From Alteromonadaceae bacterium XY-R5 (GTDB taxonomy: Bacteria > Pseudomonadota > Gammaproteobacteria > Enterobacterales > Alteromonadaceae), in NCBI GenBank assembly GCA_001660395.1, contig LXWE01000007.1, positions 109,143 through 173,142 of the forward strand: a stretch of DNA of 64,000 bases, given 5' to 3'. The number at the start of each line of letters is the position of its first letter. Position 1 is the stretch's first letter. The notes under the pieces are model-generated. The model made no database searches. It had not been told where the DNA came from and saw nothing but the letters and a program-made list of their open reading frames with translations. Below are positions 7,834-16,621 of this stretch, one piece after another. Both the position numbers and the translations under genes were made by a program.

Positions 7834-10800
7834 CTATTTAACCGTTAGCGTTCCGTATTGCGTGATATTCTCTGTTGGGTTCCAAAAGTGAGGCCCTTTT
7901 ATAAACTGAGTTTGCTGTGTTTTTGTGCCTTTCAATAGTTTATCTAATTTCGACCACTGGTCTTTCGAAGTGATAGTTGCACATCCATAGCTAGTAGAAC
8001 CATAATGTAGCCTAGCACCGCTTCTGTCATTACCGTTGTCATCGAAATAATCATCAATTCTGCTGTCATTTTTGAGTAGGCCATACCAGTCAGGATGTTC
8101 AGGTCTAAAATTTGGATTATCCGTAATTAAATACGTCCCCTTAGACGCTGCTAAATAAGGGCTGGTATTTGGCTGAACTATTGTTCCATCACCTAATACT
8201 TGACCACCCGTAAACGCTTGCATACTTAAAGATTGGCCTGTATCTCTGTCTACAGCGGTCAATGTATTTGTACCGGTGTTTAGTACAATATCAACCTCTA
8301 AGCCAAGTCTATCAGTATATGAAACTGGGTTTTGAAGCACATACCCATAAGTATTAATCCCACCAGCTAAACCAATCGGGTCAGCCTGAATGTAGCGTCC
8401 CAATTCAGGATCGTAATCCCTAAAGTAGTTGTAATAGAAACTACTTTCATCATCGAAGTATTGCCCAGGGAAACGCGCGGTCACGTTATCCTGTAACAAG
8501 TCTGTTGTAATGAGGAAATTACCAAACGGAGTGTAGGTTCCCTTCCATACTATATTTCCCTGATCATTAGTTAGGGCAAGTGGTGCATCCACTTGGTTTG
8601 TATGTACATAATAGAGTTCCCCACCCATTTTCAAGGCCAAACGCTGGCCATTTAAGTAAATGTATTCTTTTGAGAAACTGCCATCTAAATTGGATTCAGC
8701 GAGTAATTGACCTGAAACATCATAGTGAAAAACCTTAGTGCTTGAGGCGCTGTGTTTTAAGACACGTCGTCCCGTATCATCATAGATGTAGCTGTAGTTG
8801 CCTGAGTCGACGGATACGTCACTCAAACGGTTGGCGTCATTGTAGGTGAACGAATCGCTGTTTCGCGTGATGAGGTTGCCATTCGCGTCATATGAAAAGG
8901 TGTTAGATGCCGTCGACGTTAATTTGTTGGACGTATAAGTGTAGTTATCAAGTTCACCATTAGTCGTTTTAGACAGGCGATTGCCGATAGCGTCATATTC
9001 GAAGTCGAGTACACCATAACTACCCGTTGCATCCGTTAGTCTTGATAGGGCATCGTACCCTAGGATTTCACTTTCTGTCGGAGCCAGAATGTTGGTAACT
9101 GAATCAATGTTTCCGAGGGCATCATAGCTAAATTCTCGTTCATCAATTCCCGTTGTCACTTTAGACACTAGCTGGTAGTTCTGATTAAAGGACTGGCTCA
9201 GTGCTTTACCATTACCGTATGTCAACGACGTCATCGGGCCAAATGGCAAGTAAGTAATATCCGATGCCAACGTTTGTGTCATCTGTTGGCCGCTTTCGTC
9301 TATGAACACAGCGTTTACCGCAATAACGTTCCCGTTATCATAGGTATAGGAAATCACCATGCCACTCGGATAGGTTATACTGATTAATAGACCATTCGCA
9401 TACTCATAGTGAGTAGATGAAAGCAAACTGTCATTTTCGTAGCTATAGATCGTATTTACATCTGTCAGAAGGCCATTTTCTGAATAGTAATAGTCGTAAC
9501 TTATGCCATTTGCTGAAGATGATGTAAGCCGACCAATACCATAGCGATTTTCTTCAGCTTGGTCGTAGGTATAGCTTACATTTTCGGTGGTGTCTGGATA
9601 GCTGGTTGAAACAAGTCGGTTAAGTTCGTCATACGTGTAACTTGCGATAATTCCTCTGGCATCTGTTTTCGTCGCAAGATTTCCAGCTAAATCATAGGTA
9701 AGAGTTGTTGTGCCAGTGTCTTTACTTACCAGCTTAGTCACTTCTCCATATCCATTATAGGTATAGCTGGTTGTGTTACCGTTCTGGTCTGTAACCGAAG
9801 TGATATTATCCAGATAGTCATAAACCAGGCTTAATTCCCCGTCTAGGGCATCGGTTACCTTGGTCACTCGACCAACTGCATCCATAACCTTGCTAGTTTC
9901 ATTTTGCAGCGGGTCTATCGATTTGACCGGATTACTCACAATGTCGTACTCAACGGTCGTTGTATGTGTCGATGCGTTTGTTGAAGTGACTAAGCGGTCA
10001 AGGCTATCGTATGTTTGCGTGAGAGAATAAAGAACCGACTGCGCTTCATCCGAAATGGTTGTTAATGTCTGATTACCATAATTATCCAGCGTAAACTCGA
10101 GTCTGTCTCCGTTTGCATCGACAATGGCGACCAGGCGGTTGTCATCGTCATATTGATAAGTCAGAACTACACTACCGTCACTGGTAGCGACAAGATTGCC
10201 TTCATTGTCATAATCAAAACTGATGGTTAAATTTCCTTGCGATTTTGAAAGCACACGCCCTCTTGCATCGTAGGAGAAGGTTGTCACCACATTGTTTTCA
10301 TCAGTGAGTTGCAGTAATCGTCCATTGGCATCGTATTCATCAAATGTAACTACATGCCCAAGAGCATTGGTTACGGTTTCTAAATCGCCATTGTCGTAAT
10401 AAGTGAAGGACGTAATATCCGATACATCTGTACGAGACCCATCTATGGTATGCAGCAAACCGTTATCATAATAGGTATAAGTAGTAACCCTACTGGTTCC
10501 ATTTGCTGTTACCGTCTCAGTCAATAGTTCGGCGTTATCACCATAGGTATAGTTAGTGACTCTGAGAACTTCGTTTACTTGTGTTGGAATTGGGTAAAGC
10601 GAATGCGAAGTATACGACGTTTTACGTTTGTAATTATAAGTGGATACGTAACCTTCATAGGTATTACCTGGTAACCCTCTAGATGAGGTTTCATATAGAG
10701 TCTTAGAACCGTCTGCGCCTGTTTTAATATATAAACTACCGTACGTCGGATGATAGGTGAAAAATTCCTCACCTTTGGTTCCATCACTCGAGCACGTATT

Positions 10801-12390
10801 GCCAATAACAGATGTTAACTGTCCATCAGTATAATTAAGGAGTTTTTCATAGCCATTGCCCTTTGTGACTATTGTTGTTCCTTCTCCATACTCAAAGTAA
10901 GTAGCGTCGTGATTATCTAGATGACTACTTTCAATTACTCTGCCCTCAGCATCGTACGTCCAGGAGGCAAACATGATGCCTGCAGAATTAACCTTGCCCG
11001 TTAGAGCAAGCGGGAAGTTATTATCTTCATAAAGATAGCCAATTGATGGATTATTTAGGCTATCTTCGTCGCCATCGGGGTAAATTACCTTCGACAAATT
11101 GCCGTGGTTATCATAGGTATAAAGAACAGACAGTCCATCTGGTTGAACAAGCTCTGATAGGCGTCCTAATTCGTCATATTCTAAACTAAGAGTCCGACCT
11201 GCTGAGTCGGTAATACCAGATAGCAAACTATTCTCGTCATACGTCAGAGTTTGTTTGTGTCCTGCTCTGTCCTCAACGGCTCTTAATAAACCATTAATAT
11301 CAAAGGTTTGTTTAACACCGGTTGCCGTATAATAGTACCAGTATTCATCATCAGATATATTTGCTAAGGAAAGTGCATCTTTTCCGTTTTGTCGAGCTTT
11401 ATAGATGCTACCGGATACATAGAAAGCTCGTTTTCTCCCATCACTTGTCAGCACCAATACCTGAGCGTTTGAAGTGCCGTCGATGTACAAGTGATCGGTA
11501 TAAGAATGCTGCCATTGCCAAAGCCCAGCGATAGAGGATGATGCATTTGCTCCTGATACATTCCAACCGTAACTTTTACGTACATTTTCATAATTATCAG
11601 GTTGAGTATAAGTTGTGTAGGATGTAGCTCCTATTGCCATTGAGTTGTTTTTAGGAGCTTGCGGCGCTCGAAAGCTTCGATAATTTCTTTGAAATACAAT
11701 AGGGAAAACTCCACCTCCAATATAATCAGGCACCTCTAGTTGTCTTTTTTCACCATTCTTGGAGAAAACCGGATTACCATCTTGTTCACTACAAGATTCC
11801 TCCTCTTGTTTGTTTAATTTTTCAACACAAATACCTAAAGCTTTATCTAATTCTTGATTTATTGGACATTTAGTAACACAAGCATTCGCTTCATCACTCC
11901 ATTTATATGGGTCAAGGCAGCGCTGACAGTAAGAATCTGTGAAATCTACTTCATAAGTATAAGTAGGACCCGGATCTGCCGCACTTATATAAAATGGTTT
12001 AGCTGTTTCACGATAAGAAGATTTAGGTCCTTTGTATGTGTAATGCGGAGGACATTGTGCGTAAAGCTTTGGGTAGGAAAATATAGAACTACCTGTTGGT
12101 TTATAACAGTCACCATTGTCATCTTGACTATACGCTCCGCAACTCCATTGGTTAGTCTGCCCTCCCGAATTCACGAAAGTAGGACAATCTCCAGCTCTTT
12201 CATCAACCCCCCGCCTACCTCTTATTCCTTCACAAAAGCCCATTATGTCGCTCGTTCCAGGAGAAAAAACACTAGCCGGATCATTAGGAAAGTCAGCTAT
12301 ACCAATTACTGCACTAGTTATTTCATCGTCTGCTAATGAGAGGGGGCTGAACAATAGGATGGTTAACAGAAGAAGTTTTCGGCTTAGCAT
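7834..12390 (-). CDS. Secreted RHS-repeat polymorphic toxin with C-terminal Tlde1-like L,D-transpeptidase domain
   Basis: A 1518-residue RHS/YD-repeat protein. A Sec signal peptide (about 1-20) and a Cys-rich region (about 30-195) come first; no PAAR domain is present. A DUF6531-like entry (GNPVFSKNGEKR...) follows near residue 205, then dozens of YD repeats (TYDxxGNL, YTYDxLNRL) that form the toxin-encapsulating shell. The core ends with GRYIQADPIGLAGGINTYGY and DRLGL (to about 1364), the self-cleavage region of RHS proteins. The last 154 residues are the variable tip. It contains RSGARLHYGSTSYGCATI with His1462 and Cys1470, the arrangement of YkuD/DUF2778 (Tlde1) L,D-transpeptidase toxins that act on peptidoglycan. 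The Sec signal suggests export to the surface rather than PAAR-type T6SS loading. Confidence 0.88.
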   Translation of the reverse strand: MLSRKLLLLTILLFSPLSLADDEITSAVIGIADFPNDPASVFSPGTSDIMGFCEGIRGRRGVDERAGDCPTFVNSGGQTNQWSCGAYSQDDNGDCYKPTGSSIFSYPKLYAQCPPHYTYKGPKSSYRETAKPFYISAADPGPTYTYEVDFTDSYCQRCLDPYKWSDEANACVTKCPINQELDKALGICVEKLNKQEEESCSEQDGNPVFSKNGEKRQLEVPDYIGGGVFPIVFQRNYRSFRAPQAPKNNSMAIGATSYTTYTQPDNYENVRKSYGWNVSGANASSSIAGLWQWQHSYTDHLYIDGTSNAQVLVLTSDGRKRAFYVSGSIYKARQNGKDALSLANISDDEYWYYYTATGVKQTFDINGLLRAVEDRAGHKQTLTYDENSLLSGITDSAGRTLSLEYDELGRLSELVQPDGLSVLYTYDNHGNLSKVIYPDGDEDSLNNPSIGYLYEDNNFPLALTGKVNSAGIMFASWTYDAEGRVIESSHLDNHDATYFEYGEGTTIVTKGNGYEKLLNYTDGQLTSVIGNTCSSDGTKGEEFFTYHPTYGSLYIKTGADGSKTLYETSSRGLPGNTYEGYVSTYNYKRKTSYTSHSLYPIPTQVNEVLRVTNYTYGDNAELLTETVTANGTSRVTTYTYYDNGLLHTIDGSRTDVSDITSFTYYDNGDLETVTNALGHVVTFDEYDANGRLLQLTDENNVVTTFSYDARGRVLSKSQGNLTISFDYDNEGNLVATSDGSVVLTYQYDDDNRLVAIVDANGDRLEFTLDNYGNQTLTTISDEAQSVLYSLTQTYDSLDRLVTSTNASTHTTTVEYDIVSNPVKSIDPLQNETSKVMDAVGRVTKVTDALDGELSLVYDYLDNITSVTDQNGNTTSYTYNGYGEVTKLVSKDTGTTTLTYDLAGNLATKTDARGIIASYTYDELNRLVSTSYPDTTENVSYTYDQAEENRYGIGRLTSSSANGISYDYYYSENGLLTDVNTIYSYENDSLLSSTHYEYANGLLISITYPSGMVISYTYDNGNVIAVNAVFIDESGQQMTQTLASDITYLPFGPMTSLTYGNGKALSQSFNQNYQLVSKVTTGIDEREFSYDALGNIDSVTNILAPTESEILGYDALSRLTDATGSYGVLDFEYDAIGNRLSKTTNGELDNYTYTSNKLTSTASNTFSYDANGNLITRNSDSFTYNDANRLSDVSVDSGNYSYIYDDTGRRVLKHSASSTKVFHYDVSGQLLAESNLDGSFSKEYIYLNGQRLALKMGGELYYVHTNQVDAPLALTNDQGNIVWKGTYTPFGNFLITTDLLQDNVTARFPGQYFDDESSFYYNYFRDYDPELGRYIQADPIGLAGGINTYGYVLQNPVSYTDRLGLEVDIVLNTGTNTLTAVDRDTGQSLSMQAFTGGQVLGDGTIVQPNTSPYLAASKGTYLITDNPNFRPEHPDWYGLLKNDSRIDDYFDDNGNDRSGARLHYGSTSYGCATITSKDQWSKLDKLLKGTKTQQTQFIKGPHFWNPTENITQYGTLTVK

Positions 12391-12984
12391 GTGGTTTCCT
12401 TTAAAGTCCTTTTTGGATTTAGAAACGTTACATGCCGGGTTCAGGCAATACCATTTGAATAGGGTATTTTAAGTGATGGTTCTGTATATTTTTTTACACT
12501 TACATACTCTTTCGAAGGTTTAGATGCTTCACGTGATTAAGTTACTAAGCCCTAATCCAGTTAATCAAAATTGCTTAAGATTCGCGCTTTTGGGCAGCGA
12601 AATTTACAACATGCTCGGCATATCATTCAAAGCGAACTACGCTTTTTGCCTTACACTAGGTAAGGACTGACAAATCGCTTAGGAATCAATACAAACAGTT
12701 AGTGTACAAACTTTATTATACGGACACAGATAAATTCATAAGGCATAGGATCACGGCTTCGTGATGGCTGGAATTAGCATTTTACAGATGGATCCATAGT
12801 AAAGTGCAAAGGAGCTTTCGAATTTATTAGTTTGACAGATCTTGTTGGCATGCAGAAATCGCTACGTGTGAGATTGAGGGTCGTGAAAAAATCAAAGTAT
12901 CTGATGAATTATTTTATGAGTGACTTGAAGAAAGTTTAGAGTTGCTTCTGATATCAACAAGCGTTAGCAAATAGGGTGTAAATA
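12391..12984. other. Intergenic region: RHS promoter side, transposon right end, backbone resumes
   Basis: About 590 bp without a supportable gene. It holds the region upstream of the RHS gene, a partial match to the recurrent motif (CTAATCCAG, 12552-12560), the Tn7-like right tip ending at 12728 and the GATAA duplicate (12729-12733). Backbone sequence resumes after that. Confidence 0.6.
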
Positions 12985-13167
12985 GTGACTACAAGAAAAG
13001 AAAAATGCGCAATTGCGAAATCGCATCTTGCACTAGGAAATGAAGCGCTAGCTTTAGCGAAACTAGCGGGAACTTCGACAAAAACGGCGCAACGCATCGT
13101 ACGGCAAGCTGAAATTGATGTTGAAAAATGGTGTGAGCATGAAGATAGATCTGAGAAGTCGGAATAG
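12985..13167 (+). CDS. Small predicted helix-turn-helix protein
   Basis: A 60-residue protein starting at GTG. The segment LALAKLAGTSTKTAQRIVRQAEID (about 23-46) has the pattern of a helix-turn-helix. It is followed by two even smaller genes with good ribosome-binding sites and then a terminator, so the three probably form one short transcript. Its own ribosome-binding site is weak, which lowers confidence. It may be a small regulator. Confidence 0.4.
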   Translation: MTTRKEKCAIAKSHLALGNEALALAKLAGTSTKTAQRIVRQAEIDVEKWCEHEDRSEKSE

Positions 13168-13175
13168 GAAATAAG

Positions 13176-13325
13176 ATGCCTACATACAGCGTTGTTTTGC
13201 ATAAAGGCAAAGAAAAGCGAGATGAAATACTGCCAGCAAAAAGTAAAAATGATGCAAATGAAAAAGCCCAAGCAAAGTTCCCTGGGTGGCGAGTGGATAC
13301 TTTAGCAACATTTAAAATGGGCTAG
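13176..13325 (+). CDS. Small hypothetical protein (49 aa)
   Basis: A 49-residue protein beginning MPTYSVVLHKGKEKRDEI and ending FPGWRVDTLATFKMG. A TAGGAAATAAG ribosome-binding site lies before the ATG. It sits 8 bp after the helix-turn-helix gene and 12 bp before another small gene. The compact, basic, strand-helix-strand-like layout suggests a folded small protein. No family recognised. Confidence 0.45.
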   Translation: MPTYSVVLHKGKEKRDEILPAKSKNDANEKAQAKFPGWRVDTLATFKMG

Positions 13326-13337
13326 AAGGAATCAGTT

Positions 13338-13433
13338 ATGCGCTTCGCAATTTTAGATAGAAATCGTATTGAGGCTTCTCCTAAACAGAAGGCTAATTGC
13401 CCGGGTTGTGGAACGGAAGTGGTTGGTAGTTAA
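13338..13433 (+). CDS. Small CPxCG-type zinc-finger protein (31 aa)
   Basis: A 31-residue protein, MRFAILDRN... with NCPGCGTEVVGS at the end. CPGCG is half of a CPxCG zinc knuckle. AGAAGGAATC precedes the ATG at good spacing, and a strong terminator follows 3 bp after the stop. It is last in the short run with the genes at 12985 and 13176. Confidence 0.45.
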   Translation: MRFAILDRNRIEASPKQKANCPGCGTEVVGS

Positions 13434-13436
13434 CAT

Positions 13437-13462
13437 TGAGCCGGGACGGGCTCATTTTTTTT
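13437..13462 (+). terminator. Rho-independent terminator
   Basis: Stem TGAGCC/GGCTCA with a GGGACG loop, followed by eight T residues. It ends the small-gene run 12985-13433. The gene on the opposite strand (13472-13942) also ends next to it. Confidence 0.85.
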
Positions 13463-13471
13463 CTTCAAAAT

Positions 13472-13942
13472 TTACGTTCTTATGATCCTAACTAGCAGGA
13501 TGGAAAGATTGTTAGGATCATCATCTTCTGTTTCTCCGTTCCTACTCTCGCTGATAAACCATCCATCTTGTATCCATTCCTGAAACTGCTCATCCAGTGC
13601 GTCAGAATGGGCTTGCTGGGCATAGTCTAGTCTGATTATGTAGTCCTCATGTCCTGTTTCCCCATCCACACGGGGCCAATTGAAGTAGGTTCTTTGAATT
13701 GAGTAACGAATGACCGGTGCATCTTCTTTGGCCTTATTTTTAAGGGCCTCTTGCCTTTTGGATACGGAATCTGAAAGCGTCTGAATATTACTCAATGCGG
13801 TCTCAGATTGTTGCATGCGCGAATTAATGATGGACCTTGCTCTTTGTATTTTTTCTTCGAGCGACTGGGCATGGACGCAGCACGAAATCACGCCAACAAG
13901 CATAGTTATACACGATACAGAAAGAGTATTTTTTCTTTGCAT
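13472..13942 (-). CDS. Secreted/periplasmic hypothetical protein with coiled coil
   Basis: A 156-residue protein with a signal peptide (about 1-25, ending CVHAQ). A predicted coiled coil (about 28-72, EKIQRARSIINSRMQQSETALSNIQTLSDSVSKRQ region) is followed by a sheet-like C-terminal domain with aromatic and acidic residues. No family recognised. It is alone on the minus strand, divergent from the lipoprotein gene at 14101. Confidence 0.6.
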   Translation of the reverse strand: MQRKNTLSVSCITMLVGVISCCVHAQSLEEKIQRARSIINSRMQQSETALSNIQTLSDSVSKRQEALKNKAKEDAPVIRYSIQRTYFNWPRVDGETGHEDYIIRLDYAQQAHSDALDEQFQEWIQDGWFISESRNGETEDDDPNNLSILLVRIIRT

Positions 13943-14015
13943 GAGGAAATCCGGATAAGAAGAGAAGTGCGTTATTTGCGCTGATTATATGAACGCTACG
14001 ACCCGTATTCAGCCG

Positions 14016-14035
14016 CTAACTTAGACTTAATCCAG
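14016..14035 (-). promoter_or_regulatory. Recurrent 20-bp upstream motif, copy 2
   Basis: Reads CTGGATTAAGTCTAAGTTAG on the minus strand, 19 of 20 identical to 4131-4150. It lies 66 bp before the lipoprotein start at 14101. The following TTTGTTGATG is shared with the copy at 27827 (ATTGTTGATG). Confidence 0.55.
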
Positions 14036-14100
14036 TTTGTTGATGAAATAGTTTGAACCGTATGACAGATTTTATTTTTTATTTGAATGAAGGGTTTTAC

Positions 14101-14613
14101 GTGAAAACAGCAATTCAACCAGTAGTAATTTGCCTAACTCTTACATTATGCGCATGCGCCAGCACAGATAACACCGTCACTATTGACGGCAAGGTGTATC
14201 AAAAAGATGGGGCCGGTGTCGTTCATATGACCAAGAGTGATTTGAAAACGATTAGCCAGTCAGGCGAAGCGACTTATGTTGATGGCCCTTTGAGTGATGT
14301 TCGACTGAGTGCAGATGAATATGCTCTAGTGAAAAAGAACCAAGAGGCTATGTTTTCTCTGGTTGGTAAAGCTAACCCTGATGCTGCGGTAACATTTCTC
14401 GTAAAAGAAGGGTCACTTAAAGCAAATATTGACCGGCTCGTCCATGAAAATGGATGGGTAGATAGTTATTACGATGGTGCTGACATGTTCATCGATAATG
14501 CATCCATCATCACTGCGCCGGACGTACCGTTTGCATTAATGAAGCTGTTAGATGGCTTCAAGGTATATCCGTGTATTGATGAAGCTGACAAAGTAATCAC
14601 TGTGATTGAGTGA
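14101..14613 (+). CDS. Lipoprotein with TcpQ/PilL-like C-terminal domain
   Basis: A 170-residue protein from the GTG at 14101, preceded by GAAGGG at good spacing. The N-terminus is a lipoprotein signal (LTLTLCACAS), so it should be anchored to a membrane on the periplasmic side. The C-terminal segment VTFLVKEGSLKANIDRLVHENGW... resembles the small domain of TcpQ and PilL pilus proteins, which bind secretins in type IV pilus and ICE conjugation systems. The match is by eye only. No other pilus genes follow, so this may be a stand-alone remnant or a different lipoprotein. Confidence 0.6.
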   Translation: MKTAIQPVVICLTLTLCACASTDNTVTIDGKVYQKDGAGVVHMTKSDLKTISQSGEATYVDGPLSDVRLSADEYALVKKNQEAMFSLVGKANPDAAVTFLVKEGSLKANIDRLVHENGWVDSYYDGADMFIDNASIITAPDVPFALMKLLDGFKVYPCIDEADKVITVIE

Positions 14614-14655
14614 TAGCCTCGCTTAATAAAGAAGCGCTAATTATATAAGGGATTG

Positions 14656-15891
14656 ATGGGGGGCAGCATGTTTGTGATTAAGCATTTCGAGCCAGGTGGC
14701 TTTGTGGAAAAAGTTCGGCAGCTTACCAAAGAAGAGCAGTCTTTGCTTTTTACTGCGTCGAAAGAGCAACAAGAACTGCTTCAGCATCTGTATGGACGTT
14801 GGATATATTGCGATTGCCCAAGCCCGGTCACGATTAGGCGGATCACCCGTTCAAACCAATATCACCTTGCTAAAATTCATGGCCGTCCTCCACATGTCCC
14901 AACATGTCCGTTTTACTCAATCGTAGATGGTGAACAGGCTGGATCTGAAGGCAACTTATCGGCGAATAACACTAGCTATTCTTTTAGCCAGCATGTGAAT
15001 GATTCTAACACCATCACAGGTGCTTATGATTCGCCTAACTCAACGCGTGTGGGGAGAACGGACAAGCTGTATACACTGGTCGCAAATTTGTTTGATAGTG
15101 CCGGTGTGAATCGAATCTCATTATCTAACCCCCCTGAGTTTGTCTCTCAGGTGAAAGGTCTTCGAAAAGCGGCCATAAAGTATTCTCTAGGAAGCAAGCC
15201 GCTCCGAGATTATATCTTCTTTGGAATGGGGAGCTTCAAAGAAGCATACACTTCATTGAAGGAAAGGGAAAAGCTATGGGGAGGGCGCCATAAGCCTCAA
15301 GCTATATTGCTCGCTCATGTTGAAGCGGTAACGCACGATGACAGTGGATGGACAATCAAAGTAAAAGAGGATTGGGCTATCAAGCTAACAAAGCAGGCGA
15401 GAGTAACCCGGCTGAATGGTCTGTTTTCGCTTACCAAGGGTCCTTTGCTAGCTGCCTGTGTAATCAGCGACATTAATACCGATAAAAAACAGCCAAGCAA
15501 GTATGGAATTTCTCGGTGTTTCATCTCCCCACTGGTCAACTCGAAGGGGTTCATGATTGTTGATAGTGACCTGGAAAGGACCGCGGCAAAAGTTGCTACC
15601 AGACACATTTTAACCAATCAATCCTCGGCCATTCTGGAAAAACCTCTTCTGCCAGTAATGGTTGAGGGAACTCCTGTATTGCCTGATTTTTTGATCAAAA
15701 AGAATGGCGTTACTGAGGTAGTGGAAGTGATGGGTAAATGGGACGATCCAATTTACCAATCTCGAAAGAACAATACGCTTCCTCTAATGTTGTCGTTATT
15801 CGGCACTGTTAGTTGTGTAGGAAAAGAAACTTCAAAAGACCAGGACGCATACTACGCAGAATGTAATCGCTTGTTCGCTTCTAAAATATGA
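14656..15891 (+). CDS. DUF1173-like protein of mobile elements
   Basis: A 411-residue protein. The start is the ATG at 14656 (a TTG three bases earlier and an ATG at 14668 are alternatives). The N-terminal third has WIYCDCPSP...RRITRSNQYHLAKIHGRPPHVPTCPFY, a Cys/His pattern typical of DUF1173 proteins found on plasmids and integrative elements, and it may bind zinc. The C-terminal portion (EKPLLPVMVEGTPVLPDFLIKKNGVTEVVEVMGKWDDPIY) has the E-x-M-G-K pattern of a restriction-endonuclease-like fold (D349-ish, E-V-M-G-K). Function is unknown; a nuclease role is inference. It is followed after 7 bp by a membrane-anchored protein. Confidence 0.6.
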   Translation: MGGSMFVIKHFEPGGFVEKVRQLTKEEQSLLFTASKEQQELLQHLYGRWIYCDCPSPVTIRRITRSNQYHLAKIHGRPPHVPTCPFYSIVDGEQAGSEGNLSANNTSYSFSQHVNDSNTITGAYDSPNSTRVGRTDKLYTLVANLFDSAGVNRISLSNPPEFVSQVKGLRKAAIKYSLGSKPLRDYIFFGMGSFKEAYTSLKEREKLWGGRHKPQAILLAHVEAVTHDDSGWTIKVKEDWAIKLTKQARVTRLNGLFSLTKGPLLAACVISDINTDKKQPSKYGISRCFISPLVNSKGFMIVDSDLERTAAKVATRHILTNQSSAILEKPLLPVMVEGTPVLPDFLIKKNGVTEVVEVMGKWDDPIYQSRKNNTLPLMLSLFGTVSCVGKETSKDQDAYYAECNRLFASKI

Positions 15892-15898
15892 GGATTGA

Positions 15899-16468
15899 AT
15901 GCTAAGTAGAAAATTAAAATTGACGTCCGTAGCTTGCCTGCTGGTGGCAGGAATAGCTGCAACGATGGTACAAGCTGGTTTACATACGCAGAAGCTGGCA
16001 GCCTGTCAGATGTATTCAACTGCGCAGGCTCTGCATGGAAAGTATGAATTTATCAAACAGCATTATGGTTCGCCAGAGCACTTCTATCAGGCGATTAACC
16101 AAGTGCTTATCCAAGATGGGTACACGGCGTTGGAATTGTTAGTGATGGATGCATCTGCAGTGGTCCAGGAGCAGCAGGAGAACTATGAGGCATTCAGCAA
16201 GCCCGTGCTACCAGACATCATTCATGAGCATAAAACGACATATGGAGCCCATGGAAGTTATACGGTGGGAGGGTATCAATTGACCGCGTTTGAACAGCAT
16301 GAGGACGCAACTAAGGTGGTATTCGCAGATGTATCCTTAAGCACTGTTACCGCACTGGAAGAGCTATTTGACCATAGAGCATTTTCAACTGAGGGCGGAG
16401 AGAGAGGGGCGATTCGTTATAAGCTGACCGAACACGGATATCAGGTGTCGATCCTAAATGCTGTATAG
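15899..16468 (+). CDS. Hypothetical membrane-anchored/periplasmic protein
   Basis: A 189-residue protein with an N-terminal hydrophobic signal or anchor (about 8-27, SVACLLVAGIAATMVQAG). The rest is soluble with a probable helical stretch (about 35-85). It starts 7 bp after the DUF1173-like gene, with TGAGGATTG serving as ribosome-binding site, so the two are probably cotranscribed. No family recognised. Confidence 0.6.
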   Translation: MLSRKLKLTSVACLLVAGIAATMVQAGLHTQKLAACQMYSTAQALHGKYEFIKQHYGSPEHFYQAINQVLIQDGYTALELLVMDASAVVQEQQENYEAFSKPVLPDIIHEHKTTYGAHGSYTVGGYQLTAFEQHEDATKVVFADVSLSTVTALEELFDHRAFSTEGGERGAIRYKLTEHGYQVSILNAV

Positions 16469-16621
16469 GTAATTTATAGACGTTGGATATCCCGTATCAC
16501 AAGGCGTGGACCTTTGTTGCGCCTCAATTTGACCGTTTTCACTGCTTTGGCATGATTGCTGTCTTGATTATCCCGCTTTGCGCTCTGAATGGGACAAGGC
16601 GCCCTAACAAGGACAACTAAT

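Larger units (their letters stand above)
6560..12728. mobile_element. Non-autonomous Tn7-like transposon carrying an RHS toxin/immunity pair
   Basis: A 6.17-kb segment flanked by a perfect 5-bp duplication, GATAA (6555-6559 and 12729-12733), the length typical of Tn7-like elements. Both tips, read inward, share AATAAAG 11 bases in, followed by ATTGTACATTA (left) or TTTGTACACTA (right). The right tip is TGTGTCCGTAT; the left is CGTTTTTGACT, so the usual TGT has become CGT on the left. The same AATAAAGTTTGTACATTA tip precedes a tnsA remnant at 39323. There are no transposition genes inside, only the RHS gene and its probable immunity gene, plus about 0.8 kb of gene-free DNA (6591-7403). Confidence 0.7.

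Noticed and set aside
11854..12336. A 160-residue open frame on the plus strand opposite the RHS gene
   Set aside because: It is the mirror of the RHS coding strand, lacks a ribosome-binding site and has no family features.
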